Source: Syngnathus acus
Taxonomy: Eukaryota; Chordata; Actinopteri; Syngnathiformes; Syngnathidae
Assembly (NCBI RefSeq): GCF_901709675.1
Contig: NC_051090.1
Coordinates: 8,327,842 to 8,391,841, forward strand
DNA: 64,000 bases
Direction: 5' to 3'
Position 1 is the first letter of the stretch; every line of letters begins with the position of its first letter. Both the position numbers and the translations under genes were made by a program. The notes under the pieces are model-generated. The model searched no databases. It was not told the origin of the DNA and saw nothing but the letters and a program-made list of their open reading frames with translations. Positions 1-13,262 of this stretch are shown one piece after another.

Positions 1-3000
1 GACTTTGTTCAGCTGTGAGGAGCGGCACCAGACCCGCTCACAGAAATCAAGTGTACGTTGCACATGGGGATTCTGGTTTCACGTGGTAACAATAAAATTT
101 TGCACTAGGTTTCACCCGCAGCATTTGCAGCATTTCCTGCGAAATGCTTAGCAAGGGACATTTACAAACTTGTTACAGCTGTGTGCATTAGGGTGTTGTT
201 AGAAGTCAGCCTGCATGATTGTGATATATTATGATTATTCTAGACACCAGTGGGATGCAACGCAAACTGAGAAAAGTTGTGATGTCTCTCGAGTACAGTA
301 TGGCATAATTTAAACATGTAGAGCCTGCCATACAAACGACATTGAAAGTACAGCGTTGTGTCCAAAGTGTTCTCTCCTTGCTTGAGCTTCAAGACAACTC
401 AGTGAGTGGACAACAAGGTCACACAGGATAATCTAATCACTCACTTATCATATTTCCTGGCCAGAGGTTCATGCACAGGTTGTTGATTGCTGTGTGAAAA
501 GCAGAAAATCAATGTTTATTCTCTCGGTTGACATTATCCTAAGTGCATTAAAGAACCAAATAACCCCTCACGAGGATGATATAATTATTGTAGGTACAGA
601 GACGATCCCATAGACGTTTCCTGGCAGTGGTCTGCAGGGCACAAACTCGATCAATGCTCATTAAATTATCAGCCATTATTTGATTTTTATCAAATGCTTC
701 ATTTACACAACGACTGAATGAAAACAACTTCATTTACACAATAACTGAAATAAAAAATGGCGGCAGGGGGGGGGGTTGAGCGGGACTACTGTGTTTGATG
801 ACAGATGACATCGAAGCTCTTGTTATATCTGGCCATTAATTTAGATATTAGAAATGCCACACACTACAGTCTTTTGGGCACCGTTTAGCTGTAGTGTTTT
901 CAACAGCATTGTGGTCCCCTTCAAAAATATTAATTTTGTGACTTATTTTCAAATGTTTAATGAAAATTCCAGGCTCCAATATGGTATTGTTATGTAGAAA
1001 TGAAATCTTAGTTCACTTTCAGAACCTTGGCCAGCTCTTAGCTTATCTGCTAACTCCATTCTTTGTCTTGTCATTCCTTACTTATCATGACAGCGCACTG
1101 TTAATCAAAATTAAAACACTGTATCTAACTAAAATGATACAAATATACAAATCTATGAAATGTGACATGACCGTGTTAGTTTTTTTATCTGAACCACGTT
1201 CTCAAAGCTTATCTATCGTACATCAATCATGCAACTGATATCTGACATGATATACCTGAGGAAGAATCGGTCAAAACATCAGATCAGTACATTTGTTATA
1301 TCTTCAGTCTTAGAAATACACACACTGACACACACACGCACGCACACACACGCACACATACACGCATAGGCTAGTTTCATGATGCAGCAGATGCCCAGAC
1401 TGTGGGAGAGTGCAGAGCCAGTGAGCTACAGAGGCAGCCATGACACTTTTCTTTATTTTTTCCAGCTTGGTCAGTCGTGTTGTGGCCTGTGAAGCCGGGT
1501 CCCAAGGGCCTGGCAGTGAAATAGTAATACGGACCATCTGACACCTGTCAAAACAGCCCTGTTAGTTGAGCGTCAAGCCCTGTCAGTTTGGAGAAGAAAT
1601 TGCTATGCAGCCTTTCAATTCCCCTTTTTTTCCTCGACTTTCCTCACTCTTCCTCGCTCCTCTTCCTCCAACCCACACTGGATCCATCTGCATCACTTTC
1701 TTTTCACAATGTGATGTCACATTTTTTTTCTCCATATTTCTGCACATCTATCTCAATTTCCCATTTCTTCCCACTCTGACAGCCATTTATCTTCATCTTT
1801 TTCATCCTTTGAATGAAGTCAAAATAAATTGTGACTCTCACACATTTCACCTATTCAGCTTCATCTTTTTTTTTTCGAAGTCGAAATTAATGCCTTTCAT
1901 TCTAAACTGTGAATTTCAGCTCATATCATTGCCATCTCATATCATTTGCCAACTGAGGCATGAAGCATATAAAAACATTGGCTTTCTGAACCACCGTTGG
2001 CTTGCCTGTAAAAAAATAAAAAAACATATTTTCCAAGGCCACTTTTTAACAACTCATTTCCATTTAATTTTTTTGTCAAGAGTCCAGTGCAACCTTGGCT
2101 TCTCAAAGAAGGAATCAAAGAAATTGTGCCCACTGTCCACAAATGCAATTACATTTCAAAGGGATCTAAAGCTAGCCAGATGGCTCAGGTTCTTGCACAT
2201 TTTATTGACTCGAAATAAATTCTGGTTGAATATTGTCCAAAAATGAATATTCATTATGGTTTTAAACATTAGCCCCTTTTACTATACACTGTCTGTTGTA
2301 TGCATTTCACACACATTTCATATATGTGTGTGTGCATGAGTGTGTGTGAGAGTATGTGTGTGTGTTATCATGATCAAACTGTATATCCAAAATGTTGTCT
2401 CCTTCCAGTCTCAACTTCCACATTGATTTCTATATTTGTATATCGTTCAAGTGAAAGAAAATAAATACACCGTAGGGTCTGCAGAAAACTTAGAAGCTTA
2501 ACTGTGTCTCTAATAAGTAGTTTTTTAAATCTCAGGAAAGGTCTGAAATAATCATCCACATAGAAGCCTGCAATCTCCCTTTGGCAATGGAAATTACTTT
2601 TGCCTAATGTTCTTCTTTAACAAGACTTATACAGAATTTTTCCTGACATATTCCTCTGCCTGTATTGATCCAAAGGTTCATGAACAAACCAAAACTGAAA
2701 ATGCAGCAATTACTGTATGTCCTGTAATGGTCTATGTCAATTTAATCTAATTCAAGCACTATCAGGCCTATCTATTTAAATCAGGGTATGTTAAATCACA
2801 TTTTCATCATACATCTGCAATGTAGTTAGTAGGTGCATGGTTTCCCTCGATGTTGCGGCTCAAGTAAAAAAATAATTGTGGGCTGCTCTATTATTTAAGT
2901 TGTGGATGAATGTAAATCTCCCTCACTTGCCCATGACAAAAAAGGCTTTTGTGAGTGAAGGTGACACGGATTATTATTTTTAAATATTTTTTAATCACTG

Positions 3001-4333
3001 TAGATAGAGAACAATCAATAGAAGAGGATCCCGCCACTATGTCTTTAGAACTGACCATCAAACTCAATAAATGACCAATTCTCCGACTGTCAACTGTGTG
3101 ATAAAGGTCAGTAAAACCTTAGATGCAGGAGTGACCAGTCACAATTTTTTCTATTCATCTCACTCGTGAAATTTTGCTGTCACTGAGAACAAATACTGCT
3201 TTCATCAATATGTCTTCAAAATGACATGTTTGTGAAGACTTGGATTGTATCTCATAGCCCCAATGTTTCTATGAAGTGGCACAGTTGGAGTGACAACTGA
3301 GGAACTGAGAGAAAATGATTCCAGTGTGGAATCATAACTACTATGTGCAATGAATCTTACTTGGCTGAATCAAATGTGCTTTGCCCCTTTTCAAGTAGTC
3401 CTTCCAAGCCTGTGGTGATCAGACTCAGCAGTACAAAAAAGAGCTTCTGGACATAAATTACACCAAATTCAATATTTTGACCAACTCCATCCAGGAAAAG
3501 TTCCAGTATTATTGACTATATATTTTGACCTAGACTCTCTTTGAGAAAAATGTTATGGATTTCACCACTGATCATTACTCACATGAGGCATGCATATAGG
3601 AGGTTTTCTCCCATAAATTGAAATGCTGCCTGAAGGAATAGCAGAAGACTGTGGATTGTTTCCCTTCTCTTCATCTTTTACAGGTGGTATACTATTATCT
3701 ACTATTATTATTCATACTGCAACTATACTATATATAAATATGAACGTATAACTGGATGCAAGGATGGTGTTTTGACAATAAGTATGTCTTGAAGAAATAA
3801 ATGGAGACAACATTTTACATTGTAGGAGTTTAATGTGCAATAATACATCAATATTCATACAAACATGGATTCACAAATAACCAGAATCTTTCCAAACTTT
3901 CCCATGATACCTTAAACTGACCTCAGATATATGTATTTAGAATCGTGGACCATCTATTTTACAAGTATGTCTTTGGAACTATTAAGATGTTGCAAAATAC
4001 TCAAATTGTCAATCACATTAGAAATAGCATTCAATTCTGAACCTCTACATCATAGTATATATTATTATATTCAGATTCCAAGCAGTAACAGATAAAGCCA
4101 GTAAAGTAAAAGAATTACTTATTAGTTTGCCAACTTTGGGGGGAAATTGGTGCCTTCATTATAAGTAGTTGAAGTAGAACACGATAAAGGAAGAGGTGCT
4201 CTGGAGACCTCCACACTTCAGTTGGCAACTATCATTGCTAATTAAGGGTCTGGAAACCTTTGGTCTCAGCACCAGTGCTGTGCTCCTTCTCACCATCACA
4301 ATTCCTGCAAGCTCTATAGCTAACAGTGGTGGT

Positions 4334-4356
4334 GGGGTGGGGGTGGGGGTGGGGGG
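4334..4356 (+). other. G-quadruplex-type tract
   Basis: Four runs of 4, 5, 5 and 6 guanines are separated by single thymines, preceded by gtggtggt. This is a near-ideal intramolecular G-quadruplex pattern with one-base loops, on the + strand in intergenic DNA. Confidence 0.85.
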
Positions 4357-4787
4357 TCCCATTGGAGAAGAGAGCAGCAATGGAGCATCGTCTCTCGTGC
4401 TTCACTGTTTTGAAGCAACTGAGCTATTGCTTTTTTATCTACCCCAGCAAAGAGGTCTGTTGGTCACACAAATTAAGGGCCAATTAAGGCATTTAAAAGA
4501 CATGCAGAGATGACTCCTAAAAGTGCAACCCTCTGGAGAGTTAAATCACTTCAAAAAGAGACATTAGATTGACTATGTTGGTCTCTAATTTTCAGCATGA
4601 AATACAGATAATTGGGTTAGATACTCCTCGACATGATCTCCATACAAGGCATCATATTTTTGTATTGGTGGGACAGACAAGCCATCTCAATGTGATGTAG
4701 TGAGTGTGTGTCCTGCCACACCAGACAACACATTTGCACAACTATGTGGGAGTAGCACAACATAATAGAGGATTAATCTAATTCAGT

Positions 4788-4918
4788 GTGAGCCTGAAGG
4801 CGTTCGACCGTGTCCCTCGGGAAGTTCTGTGGAGGGGGCTTCGAGGGTACAGGGTGACGAACCAACTGATAAGGGCGGTTCGGTCCCTGTATTATCGATG
4901 CCAGTGTTTGGTCCGCAA
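4788..4918 (+). mobile_element. Non-LTR retrotransposon reverse transcriptase fragment
   Basis: The + frame reads [20 protein letters not shown], then [20 protein letters not shown]. The [11 protein letters not shown] and LIRAVRSLY motifs are typical of LINE reverse transcriptases (around palm motif A and the following helix). Only about 43 codons remain. The fragment starts abruptly and runs straight into an (ATGG)n tract with no remaining 3' region. The LINE clade cannot be fixed from this short piece. It is a dead fragment. Confidence 0.8.
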
Positions 4919-5003
4919 ATGGATGGATGGATGGATGGATGGATGGATGGATGGATGGATGGATGGATGGATGGATGGATGGATGGATGGATGGATGGAT
5001 GGA
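4919..5003 (+). repeat. (ATGG)21 microsatellite
   Basis: About 85 bp of uninterrupted ATGG tetranucleotides directly follow the reverse transcriptase fragment. Similar ATGG tails end several L2-type retrotransposon copies in this window, so it may have grown from a retrotransposon tail. Confidence 0.95.
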
Positions 5004-8000
5004 GGATGGATAAGCCTGGCTACTTGAGAGTTTGCTGACAACGTTTTTGCCTATTTGTGGATATCTGCCTCGTGAATAGACCCTGCATGCTCTTTGCACA
5101 CTTTCCATACTAAACCTCTGAACTAAACTTGAATCATGGCTTTGAAAGGAATAGAAAAGAGACAATTATAGTGATTTATAAGTGAAAATATAAATAATTC
5201 AAATGCTATGATGAAATATAGCAAAGGGCCTTCCTCAAACAGGTAACCTCTAACCTTATGGTAATATTTTATTGATTGGAATTTCTCCATGACTTCTCTC
5301 CCGATCATAAATTAGCACCAGTTGATGTGCAGGCCTGATCTTGTTTTGTGATGAAAACATCACATATAAGTCACAACAGGAGCACAGGGGCCATCTGGAT
5401 ATACCATCATCAACATACCAATGTTCAAGTGGCAATAGTAGAGTGAACAACCTCTAAGCGTTACCACTTTGGTATTTGTATTGACTTACGAAATGCCTCA
5501 CCCTCGTCTCAGTGCTTCCCCGTGTCAGTGTGAAAAGAAGATCTGATAAGATGACCCACTGAGGAGAAGAAACACAATCCTCTGTTTAACACATCCATCA
5601 ACATTTGAGCTGGACAATCAATACAGAAAACTGTTATTTCCATCTATACATTGATATGCTGTCATCATATGACAGTCAACCACTTTTAGGGTGCTGATAT
5701 GAATTAGATATATGGTTTATAATAAAGCTATGTTAATGAGAAGGATAGGGGATAGTTGGGGTGACAGAGACCCGTATACTCATCTAACAGTAGGTAGACC
5801 TAAAATCTAGTTTCACTGACATATTCAGCAACAACAAACTGTCAAAAACAATGACCCTGTGAAGATGTATCTAATAAAGTGTTTTGTCATTCTCTTCGAT
5901 AGCAAACGTGAAATTAATTTCCTGGGGCGTCAAAGGTAGCAAGCGGATCCTCTAGTATGCCCTTCAGCCCCCCTCACCCCATCCGCCTTAATGTCTGCAT
6001 CACATGCCTATCCATCTCATTGACAGCTCAGTGGCGTCAAGAGCTGGGGGGTGACATTGCTGACACAGAAGTGTGCCCTACACACACACACATAAGACAT
6101 TTTTCAAGTTCCAAGATGGCCCAGACACACATCTGGAGGAGGGGGGGGGGGGCCCGTTGAAGGCGGAACTCGATCTGTGTCCACAGCTTGGGGGGTCGTA
6201 ACAGGAAGACGCTGGAGGACTTTCACTGCAGTGGATTCCTCCCATTTAACTCTGTGGCACTTATATTACTTGAGGACTGTATGTCAGAATGTACACTTGC
6301 TTTGGTCGCATATATATCTGGAAGTGGTGTGGCCAAGTGATAGCCGGAGTTAAAGTCCAGTTGACTGACTTTAAAAACTCACAAATCACCTGTCACCACC
6401 ATCAATCCAAACTAACAAATATCTTTTCAAAACATTTTTTTTTTGTCGAGACAGTTGATGTAAATATTCACGTATGTGGGTGGTGGTGGAACGTCGAGCA
6501 AACCTTGTCAAGGCTCATCTATCCATGTCATGTGGATGCTGCTGTAGCATGTGAACTTCTTTTAATTGACCCGATGATGAAAATTGCAGCTGGAGCTCAG
6601 CAGACATGGTCGATGTTCGCTATTCGTGTACTGAAAGGCCACTCACACAAATGCAAAGCCCTTGGAGAAAAGAGATGACAAATGTTTCCCACTCACCCCT
6701 TCCTCTCAGGAGATACAGTGACAGGCTGAAGTGTTTAAGCTAGCACTTCTCTCAAACAATGGTAACTTTTCATAGTACCTACCTCTAAGACATTAAAAGT
6801 CGCTTGGCTGCTAGTCCAGCTATTGTTCCCCTGAGATCTAAGTCACGTCACTTCGGACAAAGCCTTCCTTTAGCCCCACTAAAATGACTTTTGAGTAAAC
6901 ACATTGCTTTGTCTGGATATTATTTTAGAAATGTTCGATATGACTAGTGATAATCATTGTGATTTCTAAAAGATTCATTGCTGACTTTAATATCAATAAA
7001 ATATTAACTCAGAATAACTTTTATTGAAAAAAAAAACCATCAGTCACATTGTGAGATACAATTCGACCGAGCAACATTGTATTTGAGGATCCATCTTTAT
7101 TATTTGGCATCTTTATTCTTTCTCCTCTCGCTCTCTGGCACATTGTGCTGCTGGCAGTGGATGGCGATGACGGAATGGGATGTAGCTTTAATAGATTTGT
7201 CTGGCACGGAACAATGGAAGGGGAATCGTTGTTAACATTATAACATATCGATCGTTTTGACTCCATTTCCCAGGGTCCTGTCAGACAGGAGCCATTACCC
7301 ACAGCAGTCATGACACTTCCAAACACACACACTATGCACACACTGTCACAGTTTCTGACAAGTTTCATGTTGATTTCACCTAAATAACCTCTTTGTAACC
7401 TGCGCCTCCACAATTTGGTAGCCATTACTTTCCTACACAGGTGCTTCTTTTGCGCAGCGATTGATGGATTCCTCCTTAAGCCTACTTCATGTATAAGCCT
7501 CAAGCCTGAATGCCAGAAGTGGTTGGGGCTTTACTTGTGTAGATATTTAGAGAGGTGTGTAATAGTGAATCACAAGGGCCCGGCATACCGGTGAGCCTTT
7601 GTATATTTATGAGGAGAAAATCACAACCATTGGAATGATGACGCAACCAACAGCACTGGACACCCATCCAAGTTTATAGCCTGATTCATCTAAATCTTTT
7701 AAAGATTATTGCAGAAGGTTATCGCCACACATTGTGTATATTTTTAGGATGACATGACATTTATTTCGCACAAAAATCTCACTGAGATATACAATAGACT
7801 ATAAAACAAGCACTTGGTATTTAAAGTCACATCTTTAGCTCAATATACAATAGGTTGAACCACCTTTCCTTCAAAATGCAGCCTACGTATATTTTTTTCT
7901 CCCTAAGGTTGGCACTCTGCCCTGAATGTCTCGCCTAAGTCAGATACTGTGATCCGACAAATTATACGTCCTGTGAAAAATTGATGGATTCCTCATAAAG

Positions 8001-9696
8001 TGTTTTACAACACTGTACTATCTGACTGCATTTGAAATTACTCAAAGAATGGGTTCTGGGTGGTACACAAAGGTAAGAAAAATCATAGTTCGCGACACAT
8101 TTCATCATCTGCGTGTGTTTTGTGAATGCGGTCAATCATCCATCAACGAGTGTCCAAATTATGGTGTGTTTTTTTTAAAACATCTAAAAAACTCAGACAT
8201 TGTTCTCCTTTAATAACCAGCAGTAGATTCCTCATGTCTGGCGAATCCAATAGACTTGACCTTTTCTGTCGCAGTCCATTTGGTGACCTCTTGATGTCTA
8301 GTGAGCAGAGAAATTCAGGGTCAGGGAAGACACCCCCCTCCCACCACCACCACCACCACATCACCATGGCAGTGAAAGGCTGTCTATAATCTTCCGACCG
8401 AAAACTTATTTTCTACTGATTCCCCTTGTTGAATGATGCTACGGAAAATTAAAGATGAGGCCAGATACTTAAATATCCATTTTCCAGACAGTCACGCCTC
8501 ATTTCCAGGTTATCCATCTTCTGTTCTTCTCAAGAAAGTGTTTACGTTTAAACCCTACAACTAAAATATCATCTCACTGTTGGTTAGGACTTTTTAATCT
8601 TGATCATAAATTATAATGACATGTTGATGTTATAAATAACAACATTGTAATAAGGTTAAACTGTATTAATGTTAATTGTCACCTGTAATATGATAATATT
8701 GGCTGTGCACCTTGAGTTGTATTACAAATTTGCGCTTCAACTTTATAGACTATTGGTAACTCAATAAATGGGTAAGTCATGAATATTCAAACAGTAGCAA
8801 AACATTGTGCTTTATTAAAGGGGCTGCATTGTACACTACCTTTCCAATCTATCACACTCAATCATATTCCAGAGGAGGCTGCTGTTGTCCTTGAACCTAA
8901 AGAGGATGTGTGTCTCAAGAAATTAATTTGTTGTCTGATTTCCAAGCTGCCCAACCCAGTCAGTGGCCTTGACCCTGCACGATCTGTGGTGAATTTTAAT
9001 CAAGTGTAAAGCTGGCGTTAAATAATAGTGTGGGTTTGTATGTGTGGCATGAACGTCTGCTAAGACAGGATGGACGGTTAATGGCTGCCCTCGATCCTTA
9101 TTCTGCCCGTTCTGATTGTATCGTAAGAAATAAGAGTGGGTTAGTCTGCTTTGAGGTTAGCGATATTGCAGAAGGAAGAGTGTAATGTTTTTATTGATTA
9201 GATTGTGCTAGTGTATGCAATCCCCCCAAGAGAAAGGAAATACTATGTACTGGTATTATATTTGCAGACTCGCATGATTTGATGGATGTTATCCTTAAGC
9301 CAAATGATCATGATTAATACATGATTTTCATTTTGCTTGACTGTTGTGCCATGTTAATGTGACGTTGAAGGTGCCCTCAAATGGGCATCTCATTGACAGG
9401 AGCTCACGGACAAGGAATCCATTTGTGATTTGTTGATTCTCTCCCTGTCTCCATCGATTTTCTCATCGCTTGTCCACTTAACGCTTCTAGCACCAGTTTC
9501 CGAGTTACTTGTAATATTTTCCACCTTTAACCTTTTATTATAAGGGGTTGTTTACAGATTACAGATTTTATTGTTGTTGTGGTCTGCATTATTTATATAT
9601 GCACTATAAAGGGTGAAAACAAACATTTAAAAACTGGTGGAAAAATTATGCATTTTTAGACAGAACTGAACTAAATACTGAATTGTTGAAATACAG

Positions 9697-10016
9697 CAGA
9701 GGTGTCAAACTCATTTTTGTTGCGGGCCACATCGTCATTATGGTTTCCCTCATGGGGCCAATAATGACTTATATTATCGCATACACATAATAAAATCCAG
9801 TAAAAAAAGTTCAACGATTTTCTAATTCACTTTGAAGGTGTGGCTTTAACAAAAGATCATCGCAATATCTCACCGTTATTAAGAGGAAAGACAATTTAGA
9901 GTTTTGGCATTTAAACCAGTAACATTGAGTTGACACTCATAATTTGGTTTTGCGGGCCACATGACATGATGTGGCGGGCCAGATCTGGCCCCCAGACCTT
10001 GACTTTGACACCTGTG
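9697..10016. mobile_element. hAT-type MITE (320 bp)
   Basis: The element begins CAGAGGTGTCAAACTCA and ends TTTGACACCTGTG, which are imperfect terminal inverted repeats. Identical 8 bp copies of AAATACAG flank it (9689-9696 and 10017-10024). An 8 bp target duplication with CAnnGGTG-type ends is diagnostic of the hAT superfamily. Internal sub-terminal repeats GCGGGCCACAT occur near both ends. It has no transposase, so it is non-autonomous. Confidence 0.92.
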
Positions 10017-11912
10017 AAATACAGCATTAAACGTTTTTCTTTCTCGGTCATGATTTATTTTTTTGTCAGCATTTTCATAGGGAAAATGGAGACCAGTGAC
10101 ACACTTAGGCCCCTGACATGAGTCAGCCTTCCCCATTTATATAAGTAATGATTTCTGTCATTTCATCAATTGCAATCCGCTGCGGTCTACCCAGCCGCTA
10201 GCTCACCTGCTGACTCACTGACCGGTGGACACAGTGGTGGTGGAACAATCCAATTCACCACTGCCTTGTTTCGTGAATCGCCTTGATATTTCAGGGAAAG
10301 TTAACTGTTTGTCAAACGCAATGGCGCACTTAATTCAAAATTGGCGCTCACACTACAGACATAATGTATGTGACTACAGACATTTGAGTACACACTGTGA
10401 GAATGTACTATTTGAGTGACAGATAAGAATGGAGTGATGTGTGTCTCTAGACAATACAACGTCTGACAGCTGAAGGAATGACTCATTTTTCATCGATTTG
10501 AAGCCTGATTTCATGTATTTGGTCTTTTTTCTTCTCTGGTGTGCCAGATTTATTAAACTTTTTTTTTTACTTTACTGGGTCTTTCAATAATTGCGATTAT
10601 TTTTGAGAACCCATTTGCTTTGCCTTGATGCCACTAATTTCCCATCCCTTGAGAAAGTATTGAAAGTGGGTTATGATAGGAATTAAAATACTAACTAGTT
10701 AAATGGCAAATTAACAAAATAAGCTTGCAAAAGGTATGTAAACACCTGATAAATTATTCCTTATCCTCCTTAGTTCCAACATTTTCCATCCATTCAGTTT
10801 AGCCTCCACCTCCTAAACAGTACATTGGTGTCGTGCTTGAGTGAAGCATTATAATAGCTCAAGGAAATGGCCCTTCTTGAGAAACTTTCAGGGAGCTGTC
10901 GAGGGGAGAAGATTAATGCCTGCCCAGGCTCTCTCCAGGGGATGGGACCCCCCTTTCTTCCCTCTTTACCCCTTTTCTTATACCCCCCACCCCACCTTAC
11001 AAACTTTGCACCATCCCCAGAAAGCCAACAACGATATGTCTCATGTAAACGTAAGATGGAGTAACAGAATGGCTCTAAATGCCAAGCATTTAGTTCATTC
11101 TCACTTTAGTGGAAGAACATTGCTATTTTCTCCAGGGACAACAAATTGCTTTGAGGACAAAGGAGCATTAATAGGCTCATTATCATCTGCTTAATGTCTT
11201 CTTATTTCTAAAGTTGACATGATGTGCACAAACATTTACTGGGCATCATTAAAAAACAAAAAGATAACCTTTTAATTGTTTAAAAGACAGGTATTATTAT
11301 TTGGAGCCTTACGTGTTACAGGGATAATTAATCTAATGTTCTTTCATCCCATTTATTTTTGACAAAGTCACACCATTCATCCATTAATGACTCAGTTTCT
11401 GCCTTTCATCAAAACTTTACTTCCTGCATTTGGCAATGTTGACATGAAGGCCTCTTTCTCATTGCCTCAAATTGACATGCCCTTTATTCAACCCTCACAG
11501 TGTCCCCCTTTCCGTCCTTTGTTTTCATTCACCCATCCATTCCTAAACTGTCTGTCTCTTGTCAATTCTACCTGTAAACCAAATTGTATATGCCAGTTGA
11601 TCTGTTTCTTTCTTTTGGTTCAATGTCTGCTTACACTCCAAACCTCTGGAGCTTAAGAAAAAATGTGGTAACACTAATAAAACAGGTTTCAAAATATACA
11701 TTTGCTATGAAATACTTAGCTGTGAAAAAAAAGCAAAAATAAGTGAAGTGCAAAATATATGCGGCTCAAGTACTCACAGCCTCATCAACCTATAACCTCC
11801 CTTGTATCCATCAGTCCAATTATTAAATATTTTATTATAAGCCACTATAACTTTAGAAATGTGAATCAAGAACAGCAAGAGTATTTGTAAGTAATTTACA
11901 TTGCATTTATTT

Positions 11913-11962
11913 TTGACATTACACATTGCTCATTTGCATATACCACACATGTGTAATGTCAA
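11913..11962. repeat. 14 bp perfect inverted repeat around an octamer
   Basis: TTGACATTACACAT (11913-11926) is mirrored as ATGTGTAATGTCAA (11949-11962) with a 22 bp loop. The loop contains ATTTGCAT (11932-11939), a consensus POU octamer. Function is unknown. Confidence 0.8.
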
Positions 11963-13140
11963 TGTACAAGTGGAAAAAACACTTTATCCAAAACTGCAGA
12001 GACCTCAGCTTGCTTTGACATGCATGACAGACAGAAATACGTAAAGAAAAATCTGACAACAATTAACTCTTTTACAAACGGTTAATTTTTTCTTGAAATC
12101 CTAGTATTGCACAACAGGCAATTTTGAACTAAAAACCTTGTTTTAATGCAACTTTAGGCCCTTACACACAAGTCATTGATGGCCAGATTTCTTTCTGCCA
12201 GCTTTCTGTCCTGTGTGTGTGATGCAGGATGGGTAAGGAAGCCTGTCCTGTTGCACAGCTGTTGAGAAGATGGGAGATGATCGACTATTCTAGCATTCCT
12301 CTACAGCCCCCACCTCCTGCTTATTCTACAGTTTTTAGAACCGCATGGGAAGCTTCGGCAGGTCACCCTCCATCTCAGCTCTGTTGTGGAGTCAGCCATA
12401 CTCCCCTGGGAGTGCTGGTTTGAACTTTCTCAACGAGAATTTGTAATGATTTAGAAACGCATGCATCAGACCACCACGGGGATGGATTGCATATACCGCA
12501 CGGAAAGCAAAGATGCCTCATCCAATAAAGTGTGGCTGCATGTGTGAGCAGCATTTCCATAACCAAAGCAGCATAAACTGGCTTGTTAGTTGTCTGGCAT
12601 TACCCTGTTCACCCATTGACCCCTTGCATTGGCAACTCTGTGAGAGAATTGGACCCTTGGGCCGCTTGAAGTCTTTCAGCTGTACACCCTTTGAATAAAG
12701 AAAGCAGACTGTTCCTACCAGGATTTTACAAGATTGTTTTTAGCTAATTTTCCTCTGAATATTTCTGTTGGTGCAGCTGTAGTGGCTGTGCAACAGAGAT
12801 GACAAAGCTTGGAAAATGTGCATAATTATCATGTTTTTGTGAATACAATGATGAAACAGACAACCAGTGGCACTTACCCTAATATCACACCATATTTATC
12901 CGTCTGAAAGAAACCAGTGCCTCTGAACAGAGTTTTTGCCACGGGGACTTGTCTGCATTTCTGAGTTTCTGCTGTTTTCAAGCTCTCTCAAGACCAAACA
13001 AACTCCGCACTCCCATTTAAAAAATTAATTCTGTTATACCTGTTTTGAATTTTATTCTGTTTGTATCAGGGTTTCAGAGGCAGAAAGGCTATTGTTAAAT
13101 CTAGTACAGCACTGGCATTCTAGCCAGGGCAGAACAATGT

Positions 13141-13262
13141 ATATGTGGTTACCACGTCTGTCTTACATATCTGAGGTTTTGGGGTTTAAATCTTAACACC
13201 TGCCTTGCTGTGTGGAGTTTTTCTCTCTGTGATCATGTGCGTTTCCTCCAGATAGTTTTGAC
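13141..13262 (+). mobile_element. Degraded L2-type retrotransposon tail or related SINE
   Basis: The segment with GTTACCACGTCTGTCTTAC, CTGAGGTTTTGGGGTTTAAA and TGTGTGGAGTTT...GTTTCCTCC follows the same word order as the 27.2 kb copy and a common fish repeat. The GGTTTAAATC piece resembles a tRNA-type B box, so a SINE with an L2-like tail is possible. It is strongly diverged. Confidence 0.6.

Noticed and set aside
1566-2246. 226-codon + strand open frame
   Set aside because: It is rich in F, H, L, S and P because the DNA is pyrimidine-rich. There is no known motif, no promoter or splice context, and a second overlapping frame looks equally plausible.
12229-12423. 64-codon frame with a PPPPAYS motif (PPxY-like)
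   Set aside because: One short proline motif in a short frame with no other support is expected by chance.
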